Positions 28,448 to 36,815 of a stretch of DNA of 64,000 nt are shown here, in pieces; positions within the stretch are counted from its first letter, which is position 1; the number at the start of each line of letters is the position of its first letter. Made by a program: the position numbers and the translations under genes. The stretch is taken from NCBI GenBank assembly GCA_036378535.1, contig DASUWH010000004.1, positions 1 to 64,000 of the forward strand. The letters are read 5' to 3'. The DNA is from Gp1-AA122 sp036378535. Lineage in GTDB: Bacteria > Acidobacteriota > Terriglobia > Terriglobales > Acidobacteriaceae. The notes under the pieces were generated by a model that was not told where the DNA came from, did no database searches, and saw only the letters and a list, made by a program, of their open reading frames with translations.

Positions 28448-29437
28448 GTGGGGTCGTTGCAAACCAAAGAGCCATTCCGGGCGCGCCGCTTGCTCCGCGG
28501 CGGCCATTGCCAGACGCTGGCTAATTTCTTCCTCCTCCGCCGGCTGAAACTTCCGGCCGCAGAAAAACGTTTGGTGGAAGTCGAGCCGGGTGTTCCCGTG
28601 CTCTGTCATTGTCATTGGCAGAACGACCGGTCCGGCGCACTCACGCTTCTGGTCGTGCACGGCCTCGAAGGCTCGAGCGATTCCGGCTACGCTCTGGGCA
28701 TTGCCGCAAAAGGGTTGGCCGCGGGCATGAATGTGGTTCGCATGAACCAGCGAAATTGCGGCGGCACTAACCACCTTGCGCCAACTCTTTACCATTCGGG
28801 GCGCTCACAGGATGTCGCTGAAGTTGCGCGCAACCTGGTCGAAAAAGATGGGATCAGGCGCCTCGCGCTGGTTGGGTTTTCCATGGGCGGAAACCTGGTT
28901 CTGAAGTTAGCGGGAGAATTGGGAAAGGATACCCCGCCTGAATTGCGCGCCGTCGTGGCAGTCTGCCCGTCTGTGGATCTGGCCGCCTCCGCCGATGCTC
29001 TGCATGAAAAGTCTAATCGTCTGTACGAGTATTACTTTCTTTTGAAGTTGCGGCAACGCATGCGGCAAAAAGTGCGTCTTTTCCCGGGACATTTCGATCT
29101 GTCGCGGGCTCGAGGGGTAAAATCCCTACGCGAGTTCGATGACAAAGTCACTGCCTATTATTGCGGCTTTGCGGGAGCCGATGATTATTACGAGCGCGCG
29201 GCCGCATCTCGCGTCATTGACCGTGTCGTCGTGCCCACCATTATCCTGCACGCGGCTAACGATCCTTTTATTCGAATTACCCAGGAAACGCGCGCCAAGG
29301 TGGCAGCCAACCCACACATTACCTTCCACGAATCCGAGGACGGCGGTCACTGTTCGTTCCTGGCCGACGCCAATGGATACGATGGTCGCTGGGCCGAACG
29401 TGAAGTCATCGAGTATCTTCGCCAGTTCTCAGACTAG
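28448..29437 (+). CDS. YheT-type alpha/beta hydrolase
   Basis: A 329-residue alpha/beta-fold hydrolase. The start shows the family hallmark GGHCQTL near residues 18-24. The nucleophile Ser145 is in GFSMGG, Asp272 in HAANDPF and His301 in EDGGHCSF. VVHGLEGSSDSGY is the oxyanion loop and MNQRNCGG is also typical. Bacterial YheT-like proteins are esterases or lipases of uncertain substrate. The start is a GTG with no strong ribosome binding site. It is divergent from the FmdB gene and 193 bp upstream of the nicotinate-like operon; co-transcription with it is unlikely but cannot be excluded. Confidence 0.85.
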   Translation: MGSLQTKEPFRARRLLRGGHCQTLANFFLLRRLKLPAAEKRLVEVEPGVPVLCHCHWQNDRSGALTLLVVHGLEGSSDSGYALGIAAKGLAAGMNVVRMNQRNCGGTNHLAPTLYHSGRSQDVAEVARNLVEKDGIRRLALVGFSMGGNLVLKLAGELGKDTPPELRAVVAVCPSVDLAASADALHEKSNRLYEYYFLLKLRQRMRQKVRLFPGHFDLSRARGVKSLREFDDKVTAYYCGFAGADDYYERAAASRVIDRVVVPTIILHAANDPFIRITQETRAKVAANPHITFHESEDGGHCSFLADANGYDGRWAEREVIEYLRQFSD

Positions 29438-29630
29438 CTGTGCCACTATCGGCTGCACTCCCGTCCGAAGCCGGCTCGCCGCCCCGGACGCCTTTTGCCG
29501 ACACATATCCCGTCGCTTCCGGCAGTTTGCCTCGGTCCCAAGGTTTCCTATCGCAATTTCTTCGTGTACAAATAGCTCCACGACGTGTGGGCAGTCGTTT
29601 TCTGCCGCGTGCGAGCAATCAGGGGATTAG

Positions 29631-30470
29631 ATGAGTCTCTACTATCATCCCAATACATTGGAAGAAGCGGTTTTTATTCTTGCTCAGCAAGGCGGGAGCA
29701 TTCTGTCCGGCGGCACTGACTTCTTTCCTGCGCTCGGCGAGAAACCGATCACCGGAACAGTCGTTGACATTTCGGCCATTTACGGCTTGAAGGGGATTGT
29801 CAGTACACCCCAGGAACACCGAATTGGCGGGCTCACGACTTGGACCGAGCTGATTGCCCGTCCTCTTCCCTCTTGCTTTGGCGCATTGAAGTCGGCGGCG
29901 CGCGAAATCGGCGGCATCCAGGTCCAGAATCGCGGCACCGTAGCCGGGAATCTGTGCAATGCCTCTCCTGCCGCAGATAGCGTGCCAGCTCTGCTTACTC
30001 TTGATGCCGAAGTAGAACTAATCTCGACAAGTGGCTCCAGGCGAATCCCGCTCTCACAATTTATTATCGGAAATCGTAAAACAGTGCGTCGTCCAGATGA
30101 GATTCTCACGGCGGTCATTGTTCCCCGCACTCTCGATGATGCCAGCTCCGTTTTCCTGAAACTGGGCGCCAGGCGCTACCTGGTCATTTCTATAGCGATG
30201 GTTGCAGTGCTGATACAGGCCCGCGAACGGCACATTACCGCGGCTCACGTCGCGGTAGGTTCGTGCTCTGTAACTGCGCAGCGACTTTCCCTACTCGAAT
30301 CCGCTCTCGTTGGAATACCTGCCCGGCCGGGTATCGGCCAGATCGTGCGACCTGAACACCTGGCGACGCTTGCCCCCATTGATGATGTACGCGCTACGGC
30401 AGAGTACCGGATGGACGCGGCCCTGACTCTGATCACACGCGCACTCGATGAGTGCGTCCGGAACTGTTGA
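29631..30470 (+). CDS. FAD subunit of a molybdenum hydroxylase
   Basis: A 279-residue CoxM/XdhB-type subunit that passes electrons from 2Fe-2S centres to an acceptor. Residues 24-30 (LSGGTDF) and 100-110 (NRGTVAGNLCNA) are the two FAD-binding motifs. SPAADSVPALL and a C-terminal CO_deh_flav_C domain (about 175-275) complete the family. It is the first gene of a six-gene operon and ends one base before the ATG of the fused partner subunit. Fusion of the other two subunits means this is the only separate piece of the enzyme. Confidence 0.92.
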   Translation: MSLYYHPNTLEEAVFILAQQGGSILSGGTDFFPALGEKPITGTVVDISAIYGLKGIVSTPQEHRIGGLTTWTELIARPLPSCFGALKSAAREIGGIQVQNRGTVAGNLCNASPAADSVPALLTLDAEVELISTSGSRRIPLSQFIIGNRKTVRRPDEILTAVIVPRTLDDASSVFLKLGARRYLVISIAMVAVLIQARERHITAAHVAVGSCSVTAQRLSLLESALVGIPARPGIGQIVRPEHLATLAPIDDVRATAEYRMDAALTLITRALDECVRNC

Positions 30471-30471
30471 C

Positions 30472-33255
30472 ATGGCGACGCTTACTCCACCCAAACCCGC
30501 CGCGCAAGCAGCCCTGAGCTTCAGGGTCAACGGTCGTGCGGTACAAGTCTCCGCGTCGCCGCTGGACAGGTTGTCGAAAGTTTTGCGGGACGGCCTTGCT
30601 TTCACCGGTACCAAAGTTGGTTGCGACGCGGGAGATTGCGGGGCTTGTACCGTTCTATTCGACGGCGACCCAGTCTGTTCGTGCCTGATGGCGGCTGGCC
30701 AGGCAGAAGGTCACGAGATCACGACCGTTGAAGGACTGGCGGAGCGGGCGCCGATTTTCGGCCGCTTGCAACAATCCTTTCTACGGCACGGAGCGGCCCA
30801 ATGCGGAATCTGCACGCCGGGCATGCTGGTTGCCGCAACAGCTCTTTTGGAGCGTAAGTCCGAACCTTCGGAGAGCGAGGCCCTGGACGCAATCGGCGGG
30901 GTTCTGTGCCGCTGCACTGGTTACCGAAAAATTATTACGGCGATTCTGGATGCGAATTCCACGGCCGAGGCTCCGCTGTCGCTTGCTGGCGGCGCTGTCG
31001 GCAAGCGACTCGTCCGTCTGGACGGGCAGCGCAAGGTCGCGGGCAGCGAAGTCTTCGGCGCGGATGAGTTTCCCTCGGACGCATTAATGTTGCGCGCGAT
31101 CCGCTGCCCTCACCATCGGGCGCGTTTCAGTTTCGGCGATGTCGATGCTTTTCTTGCCGCACATCCCGGAGTCATTCGCGTTTTCACGGCCAGGGATGTT
31201 CCCGGGGAGAACTGCTACGGTGTCATCACGCCGTTCGCGGATCAGCCCGTCTTTGCTGAAAAGGAAGCCCGATTCCGCGGCGAAGCCGTGGCTGCCGTGG
31301 CCGGCGAGCCCGACGCAATTACGGCTCTCGATATGGCGCAATTCCCCATCACGTGGGACGAATTGCCGCCCATAACTGACATCGACACCGCTCTCGCGCG
31401 GGGCACTTTTCCGATTCATTCAAAACGCAAAGATAACGTGCTCGTGCGCGGTCGAGTCATCCGTGGCGAAGTCGAAAAAGCGCTGGCGCAGGCTGAGGTT
31501 GTGGTCGAAGACCAATATGACACCGGTTTCGTCGAGCACGCCCATATCGAACCTGAGGCTGGCTTCGCGCGGCGAGTCGGCGACTCCCTTGAGGTACAAG
31601 CCTGTACACAGTCGCCCTACATGGATCGTGATGATCTTGCCAAGATCCTCGGCATTGCGCCCGAATGTGTACGCATTATTCCCACTGCCGTTGGAGGAGG
31701 ATTCGGCGCTAAGCTGGATTTATCCGTTCAGCCTTTTATCGCGCTTGCTGCCTGGCACCTGCGCCGACCGGTGCGTATGGTCTACTCCCGCACCGAATCC
31801 ATCATGACTACTACCAAGCGGCATCCCGCTCGCATGTGGATGCGCGCGGGAGCGAGCCGCGACGGCAAATTGGTCGGCGTCGATTTCCAGGCCGATTTCA
31901 ACACCGGGGCATACTCGTCGTGGGGACCAACCGTCGCAAGACGCGTCCCCGTACACGCTTCCGGGCCATACTTTGTCCCGCACTATCGCGCGCTGACTCG
32001 GGCCATTCACACCCATTTGGTTCCTGCCGGCGCGTTTCGGGGATTCGGCGTTCCTCAGACAGCAATTGCACAAGAGCAGGTTTATGATCAGCTCGCCGAG
32101 AAATTGGGGATGGATCCACTCGAGTTCCGAATTCTGAATGCCCTGACGAATGAAAGCCCGACTGTGACCGGCCAGGTACTTGGAGCAGGAGTCGGAATCC
32201 GTGCCTGCTTCGAGGCCTTGCGCCCGAGGTGGAAAGAGGCGCGCTCACGAGCATCGGACTTCAATGCGAGCAAGACCGGGCCGGTTCGTCGCGGTGTCGG
32301 AGTAGCTGGCATGTGGTATGGCTGCGGCAACACCTCCCTGCCGAACCCGTCCACCATTCGCGTGGGCTTGAAGCGCGACGGGCGAATTGCCCTCCATCAA
32401 GGCGCGGTCGATATCGGGCAAGGCTCCAACACCATCGTGACGCAGATCTGTGCCGATGCAGTTGGGGCCCCCATTGAGCGATTTGATCTGGTTTCAGGTG
32501 ACACCTCGATCTCACCGGATTGTGGAAAGACCTCCGCCTCCCGCCAGACATTCGTGACCGGCAAAGCGGCGCAGATGGCGGGCACAGACCTGAAACATGC
32601 GATCATTCGCCTTGCGGGCCGTAGCGATGACGCGTCCATCAGCTTCGGAGATGGCGTAATACATGTTGAAGAAGGCGACAAGCGGAAACGGATCCACCTT
32701 CAGGACCTCGCCTGCGACCAGCATGGATACGTCATCACGCGTGAGGCCACCTTCGACCCTCCTACCAGCTCTCTTGACGAAAATGGCCAGGGCATTCCCT
32801 ATGCTGTCTATGGATTCGGCGCTCACATGGCCGAGGTTGCCGTCGACGTGGAACTAGGCACGGTTCGTGTCTTGAAAATCACGGCGGCGCACGACGTCGG
32901 CCGGGCGATCAACCCAACGCTCATTGAAGGCCAAATCGAAGGCGGCGCCGCCCAAGGACTTGGGCATGCACTCATGGAAGAGTTCTTTCCCGGAAAAGGT
33001 GAGAACCTGCATGATTATCTGATACCGTCGGCCGGCGACATGCCACCGGTGGAATCGATTCTCATCGAGGACCCTTCTCCTGTCGGACCATTGGGAGCGA
33101 AAGGGATCGGCGAACAAGCCGTAATTCCTACCGCTCCCGCTATTCTCAATGCTATTTATCATGCGACGGGCGTGCGCATTCGTCGCATCCCGGCCACGCC
33201 AGACCGCATTCGCGCGGCCATCCTGGCGGCGCACAAGGATGTGCATCTTGCCTGA
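30472..33255 (+). CDS. Fused 2Fe-2S/molybdopterin hydroxylase (nicotinate dehydrogenase-like)
   Basis: A 927-residue fusion of the small iron-sulfur and large molybdopterin subunits of the xanthine dehydrogenase family. A plant-type 2Fe-2S site is formed by Cys51, 56, 59 and 71. The second site uses Cys111, 114, 146 and 148 (CGICTPGM, CRCTGY). The molybdopterin part (about 178-927) contains VGGGFGAKLD, AFRGFG and the catalytic Glu881 in GIGEQ. The two parts are usually separate proteins. From the reductase and enamidase next to it I infer hydroxylation of nicotinate or a related N-heterocycle at C6. ATG 30472 is preferred to the overlapping GTG 30448. No XdhC-type maturation gene is near. Confidence 0.9.
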   Translation: MATLTPPKPAAQAALSFRVNGRAVQVSASPLDRLSKVLRDGLAFTGTKVGCDAGDCGACTVLFDGDPVCSCLMAAGQAEGHEITTVEGLAERAPIFGRLQQSFLRHGAAQCGICTPGMLVAATALLERKSEPSESEALDAIGGVLCRCTGYRKIITAILDANSTAEAPLSLAGGAVGKRLVRLDGQRKVAGSEVFGADEFPSDALMLRAIRCPHHRARFSFGDVDAFLAAHPGVIRVFTARDVPGENCYGVITPFADQPVFAEKEARFRGEAVAAVAGEPDAITALDMAQFPITWDELPPITDIDTALARGTFPIHSKRKDNVLVRGRVIRGEVEKALAQAEVVVEDQYDTGFVEHAHIEPEAGFARRVGDSLEVQACTQSPYMDRDDLAKILGIAPECVRIIPTAVGGGFGAKLDLSVQPFIALAAWHLRRPVRMVYSRTESIMTTTKRHPARMWMRAGASRDGKLVGVDFQADFNTGAYSSWGPTVARRVPVHASGPYFVPHYRALTRAIHTHLVPAGAFRGFGVPQTAIAQEQVYDQLAEKLGMDPLEFRILNALTNESPTVTGQVLGAGVGIRACFEALRPRWKEARSRASDFNASKTGPVRRGVGVAGMWYGCGNTSLPNPSTIRVGLKRDGRIALHQGAVDIGQGSNTIVTQICADAVGAPIERFDLVSGDTSISPDCGKTSASRQTFVTGKAAQMAGTDLKHAIIRLAGRSDDASISFGDGVIHVEEGDKRKRIHLQDLACDQHGYVITREATFDPPTSSLDENGQGIPYAVYGFGAHMAEVAVDVELGTVRVLKITAAHDVGRAINPTLIEGQIEGGAAQGLGHALMEEFFPGKGENLHDYLIPSAGDMPPVESILIEDPSPVGPLGAKGIGEQAVIPTAPAILNAIYHATGVRIRRIPATPDRIRAAILAAHKDVHLA

Positions 33256-34714
33256 TTCCGACGCCATTCGCTGCGACGCTTGCCCGGTACTGTGCTATAT
33301 CAAGCCGGGGCGGACGGGCGCGTGCGACCGTTACGGCAACCGCGATGGGCAACTCGTGCGCCTGGATCCTCACATCGTTCTAGACCGGGCCGTGTCGCGC
33401 GGCGATTCGGTCGTACCCTTCCTCGAGCGCGAGGGCGAATGGGACGGTAATCTCGTGGGCCGCGCCGCCAGTTTCGTCACGGCGATTGGCGCGGGCACAA
33501 CCTATCCCGACTACAAGCCGGCTCCCTTCATCATTTCATCCCAAGTGGAAGGCGTGGACTTGGTGACGGTTGTCACCGAAGGAATATTCAGCTACTGCGG
33601 GGTTAAGGTGAAGATCGATACTGATCGTCACCTCGGACCGGAGACGAATCTTGTGCGTGCTCAGGGCGAACCCGTGGGGCACGTCACCACCGGCGAGTAC
33701 GGATCGCAAATGCTGTCGCTCGGCGGGGTTCGTCATCTGACCGGAGGCTCGCGCCATGAAGGGACCGTAACCTGCGAGACTCTGCTCGATCTCTGTAATG
33801 GCCGGGCGGTCGAACTTTCGATCGATGGCGGCGCGAAGGTCACCGTGCAAGCCGGGAAAGCGCCGGTCGTGGACGGCGTGCAGGAAGAGCGCATGCGGGT
33901 AGGCTGTGGATCGGCCACCATCGGCATGTTTGCCAAACAGTGGTTTCATAAGGTAGATGAGGTCGTGGTTGTTGATGACCACATCACCGGCGTGCTTTCA
34001 GAACATCAGGCCGGTAAGTTACTCGGCGTCCCGCAAACCGGGATCAAGATAAAAGGACGCCGCTCGACTCCGGGCCGCTATTTCCAGGTCGCTGAACCGG
34101 GGACAGCGTGGGGTGGAACGGACATCCAGGATCCATTGACTATTCTGAAAGATTTCAATGCAAAAATTGCCTGGCCGGGTCTGCGGATGCTGATGGTGAG
34201 CACGACGGGCGAGCATCATGCTTATTTTGAGTTGGATGATGCTTTGCGGCCGGTGCAAAAGGAATTGCCGGCTTCCCTCAGCGAGTCGGTGGCTCGCATT
34301 AAGGAAAACTGCGAGCCTGCACTATGCACCGTCCTGTTTATGGGTGGAGCAGGAGGATCATTACGAGCGGGTGTGACTGAGAACCCGGTTCGGCTCACGC
34401 ACTCCGTCCGAGATGCGCTCACGCACGTGACTTGCGGCGGCGCGCCGGTTTACGTATGGCCTGGCGGTGGTATTACGTTCATGGTCGATGTCACCCGAAT
34501 GCCGGAAAATGCTTTCGGCTATGTTCCTACGCCGGCCCTGGTGGCACCCATGGAGTTCACTTTGAAGCTGGCGGATTACGCGGCGTTGGGCGGGTATGTG
34601 GACCAGGTGCGAGCGCTCGACTCAATTCTCCGCGATGAAAGCCGCCGTCATTTGGCAGCGCGCGAGAACAATCCTTGGCCGTTATCATCGGCCAAACGGC
34701 AGGGGGAGGTATGA
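33239..34714 (+). CDS. hnr: 6-hydroxynicotinate reductase homologue
   Basis: A 491-residue protein matching, from memory, the Eubacterium barkeri enzyme that uses ferredoxin to reduce 6-hydroxynicotinate to 1,4,5,6-tetrahydro-6-oxonicotinate. The N-terminus has an iron-sulfur-type Cys set, Cys12, 15, 19 and 29 (CDACPVLC...GAC). Other marks are GEYGSQMLSLGG, VGCGSATIGMFAKQW and AGGSLRAGVTENP. The start overlaps the hydroxylase stop. ATG 33239 and TTG 33248 are both possible; the latter has AAGGA at good spacing. The end overlaps the next gene by ATGA. Functional identity rests on family resemblance and on the adjacent enamidase. Confidence 0.85.
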   Translation: MCILPDSDAIRCDACPVLCYIKPGRTGACDRYGNRDGQLVRLDPHIVLDRAVSRGDSVVPFLEREGEWDGNLVGRAASFVTAIGAGTTYPDYKPAPFIISSQVEGVDLVTVVTEGIFSYCGVKVKIDTDRHLGPETNLVRAQGEPVGHVTTGEYGSQMLSLGGVRHLTGGSRHEGTVTCETLLDLCNGRAVELSIDGGAKVTVQAGKAPVVDGVQEERMRVGCGSATIGMFAKQWFHKVDEVVVVDDHITGVLSEHQAGKLLGVPQTGIKIKGRRSTPGRYFQVAEPGTAWGGTDIQDPLTILKDFNAKIAWPGLRMLMVSTTGEHHAYFELDDALRPVQKELPASLSESVARIKENCEPALCTVLFMGGAGGSLRAGVTENPVRLTHSVRDALTHVTCGGAPVYVWPGGGITFMVDVTRMPENAFGYVPTPALVAPMEFTLKLADYAALGGYVDQVRALDSILRDESRRHLAARENNPWPLSSAKRQGEV

Positions 34715-35604
34715 GGGCGCAAGTACGTTTTCTTCCTGACGGGCGGCGCCTGCATCTGCAGGATGGACCCATTGATCTGATTGTCGAAGCGTTCGGCGAA
34801 AGTACGCAAGTGAGAGCTGCTTACGATGCCGCAATTTCCCGGTTTGCCGACGTATTGAATGAACTGTGCTCCGAACTGGCTTTCTTGCGAAGTCGGGCCA
34901 CAGCAAATTCAGCCATGCCCGAAGGAGCCACCGCCAGGCGCATGACGCTCGCAGTGGCTCCCTTCGCGAGGTGGACATTCATAACTCCCATGGCGGCGGT
35001 TGCAGGGGCAGTTTCGGAAGAAATATTGAAAGCAATGACTTCGGCTGCACAAGTATCGAAAGCTTACGTGAACAATGGAGGAGATATTGCCCTGCACCTG
35101 GCGCCCGGCGAGCACTTCGTCGTAGGCATGATTGAACGGCCAGACCGGCGATCTCTCTTGGGCACGTGTACTCTTTTTTCGCACCATCCGGTGCGCGGGA
35201 TCGCTACCAGCGGGTGGCGTGGCCGAAGCTTCTCGTTGGGAGTCGCCGACGCGGTCACCGTCCTGGCACAAGGGGCCGCTATGGCTGATGCCGCTGCCAC
35301 CATTGTCGCGAATGCGGTTAATTTGCACGCACATCCCCAGATTGTGCGTGTTCCCGCCCGCAGCATTTCGCCCGACAGTGACTTGGGTGACATGCTGGTT
35401 ACACAACACGTTCCTGATTTGTCCTCCAGCGAGATTGGTCAAGCACTCGGCCATGGTGCGGCTGTGGCGGAGCGACTGGTGTCAGAATGCTTGATCGATT
35501 CTGCTGCGCTGCACCTTCAGGGAACGACACGAGTCATTCCGGCGCGCATCGAGTTCGCAGTCCAACCAGGGGCCGGCTTGTCCGGGAGCGTTGCCCATGG
35601 CTGA
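34711..35604 (+). CDS. UPF0280 (ApbE-like) protein
   Basis: A 297-residue protein of the UPF0280 family, whose fold is related to the flavin transferase ApbE. Seen here are YVNNGGDIALHL (about 120-131), GIATSGWRGRSFSLGVADAVTVLA (about 166-189, in pieces) and MADAAATIVANAVN. These parallel the ApbE GDI and TSG/DA elements that bind FAD and magnesium. No signal peptide is present, unlike periplasmic ApbE. Translation is coupled to the reductase through an ATGA overlap, and GGGGGAGG lies just upstream. Covalent flavin attachment to a partner in this operon is an attractive but untested role. Confidence 0.82.
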   Translation: MRAQVRFLPDGRRLHLQDGPIDLIVEAFGESTQVRAAYDAAISRFADVLNELCSELAFLRSRATANSAMPEGATARRMTLAVAPFARWTFITPMAAVAGAVSEEILKAMTSAAQVSKAYVNNGGDIALHLAPGEHFVVGMIERPDRRSLLGTCTLFSHHPVRGIATSGWRGRSFSLGVADAVTVLAQGAAMADAAATIVANAVNLHAHPQIVRVPARSISPDSDLGDMLVTQHVPDLSSSEIGQALGHGAAVAERLVSECLIDSAALHLQGTTRVIPARIEFAVQPGAGLSGSVAHG

Positions 35605-36181
35605 GGTGCGAGTTAGAAAGAAACTTAGCGTCGTCGAAGAGATCTTTCACGAAGGCGGTCCGCTTGCCGCAAAGCCGTTATACCGTGCTGCCGCATTAGC
35701 TGTCATTCACAATCCATTTGCCGGTAAGTATGTGGAGGAGATAGCGGGCTTTATGGATGATCTCAAGCCTTTAGGACTGGAAATGGCCCAATCCCTGATC
35801 GCTGCCCTGGGCGGAGATCCGCAAGTCGTCGAAGGCTTTGGCAAGGGAGCGATCGTTGGGTCAGCGGGCGAGCTTGAGCATGGCGCTCTGTGGCATGTTC
35901 CCGGAGGATATGCCATGCGCCAACTGCTCGGCGACGCTAAGGCAATCGTCGCCTCAACCAAGAAAGTTGGCAGCCCCGGAACGAGGCTCGATATTCCCAT
36001 CACGCATATCAATGCTTCTTACGTTCGCAGCCATTTTGATGCAATGGAGGTGGGCATCAGCGACGCCCCGCGCGCGGATGAAATCGTGCTGGCCTTAGTC
36101 ATGACTACCGGTCCGCGTGTTCACGCGCGCGTTGGTGGACTCAAAGCATCAGAGATAAAAGGAGACGACGGATTGCGATGA
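35597..36181 (+). CDS. PF06684 amino-acid-synthesis-family protein, copy 1
   Basis: A 194-residue protein of the PF06684 (formerly DUF1185) family. Structures known for that family show a variant of the trimeric Bacillus chorismate mutase fold with an unassigned role. Family marks are HNPFAGKYVEEI (about 35-46), GKGAIVGSAGELEHGALWHVPGG, SYVRSHFDAMEVGISDAPRADEI and the C-terminal GGLKASEIKGDDGLR. ATG 35597 overlaps the preceding stop by 8 nt, with GGGAG eight bases before it. A second paralogue follows with an ATGA overlap, which suggests the two form one complex. Confidence 0.88.
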   Translation: MAEVRVRKKLSVVEEIFHEGGPLAAKPLYRAAALAVIHNPFAGKYVEEIAGFMDDLKPLGLEMAQSLIAALGGDPQVVEGFGKGAIVGSAGELEHGALWHVPGGYAMRQLLGDAKAIVASTKKVGSPGTRLDIPITHINASYVRSHFDAMEVGISDAPRADEIVLALVMTTGPRVHARVGGLKASEIKGDDGLR

Positions 36182-36762
36182 AAGCTCGAATTCGCAAGCT
36201 GGCAACCTTTGTGGAGGAAACCCAAACTGAAATGGGTCGGCCCATTAGTCCACCGGCCCGGCGCGCCGCCGCTGTTGCCGTCATCCAAAATCCGTGCGCG
36301 GGCAAGTACGTCGAGGACTTATCGGAACTGATCGCCATTGGGGAGGAACTGGGCGAACTTCTCACGCAGCGTGCTGTTGCTGCCCTCGGCATCAGCGGGT
36401 CAACCGCGGAGAGTTACGGCAAAGCCGCGGCGGTCGGGGAGAACGGCGAAATCGAGCATGCGGCGGCCATTCTCCACCCCAAACTGGGAACCCCGGTGCG
36501 GAAAGTTCTCGGCAAAGGCGCCGCGCTGATTCCTTCTTCCAAGAAGCGAGGCGGAATGGGCGTGGTGCTCGATATTCCTCTCGGCCACAAAGACGCGGCC
36601 TACGTCCGCAGCCATTTTGACGGCATGGAAGTTCGCATCAATGACGCCCCGCGCGCCAACGAAATTATGGTCGCAATTGCGGTCACAGACAGCGGGCGTC
36701 CACTTGCGCGGGTTGGTGGGTTGACCAAAGATCAGATCAAGGGTGATGACGGTCTCCGCTAA
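36178..36762 (+). CDS. PF06684 amino-acid-synthesis-family protein, copy 2
   Basis: A 194-residue paralogue of the preceding protein with the same length and collinear motifs: QNPCAGKYVEDL, GKAAAVGENGEIEHAAAI, a KKRGG loop, SHFDGMEVRINDAPRANEI and KDQIKGDDGLR. Identity with copy 1 is moderate, so this is an old duplication, not a recent one. The starting ATG overlaps the previous stop as ATGA. It is the last plus-strand gene of the operon; the enamidase faces it from the other strand 53 bp away. No terminator hairpin is evident in that gap. Confidence 0.88.
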   Translation: MKARIRKLATFVEETQTEMGRPISPPARRAAAVAVIQNPCAGKYVEDLSELIAIGEELGELLTQRAVAALGISGSTAESYGKAAAVGENGEIEHAAAILHPKLGTPVRKVLGKGAALIPSSKKRGGMGVVLDIPLGHKDAAYVRSHFDGMEVRINDAPRANEIMVAIAVTDSGRPLARVGGLTKDQIKGDDGLR

Positions 36763-36815
36763 ACGACTGGCCAGGGATCCGCACAGACCAACAGGGGTTC
36801 ACGTCCGTCGCGTTC

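Noticed and set aside
28397..28795. Upstream extension of the FmdB gene
   Set aside because: It would overlap the divergent hydrolase. FmdB proteins begin at the conserved MPIFEY.
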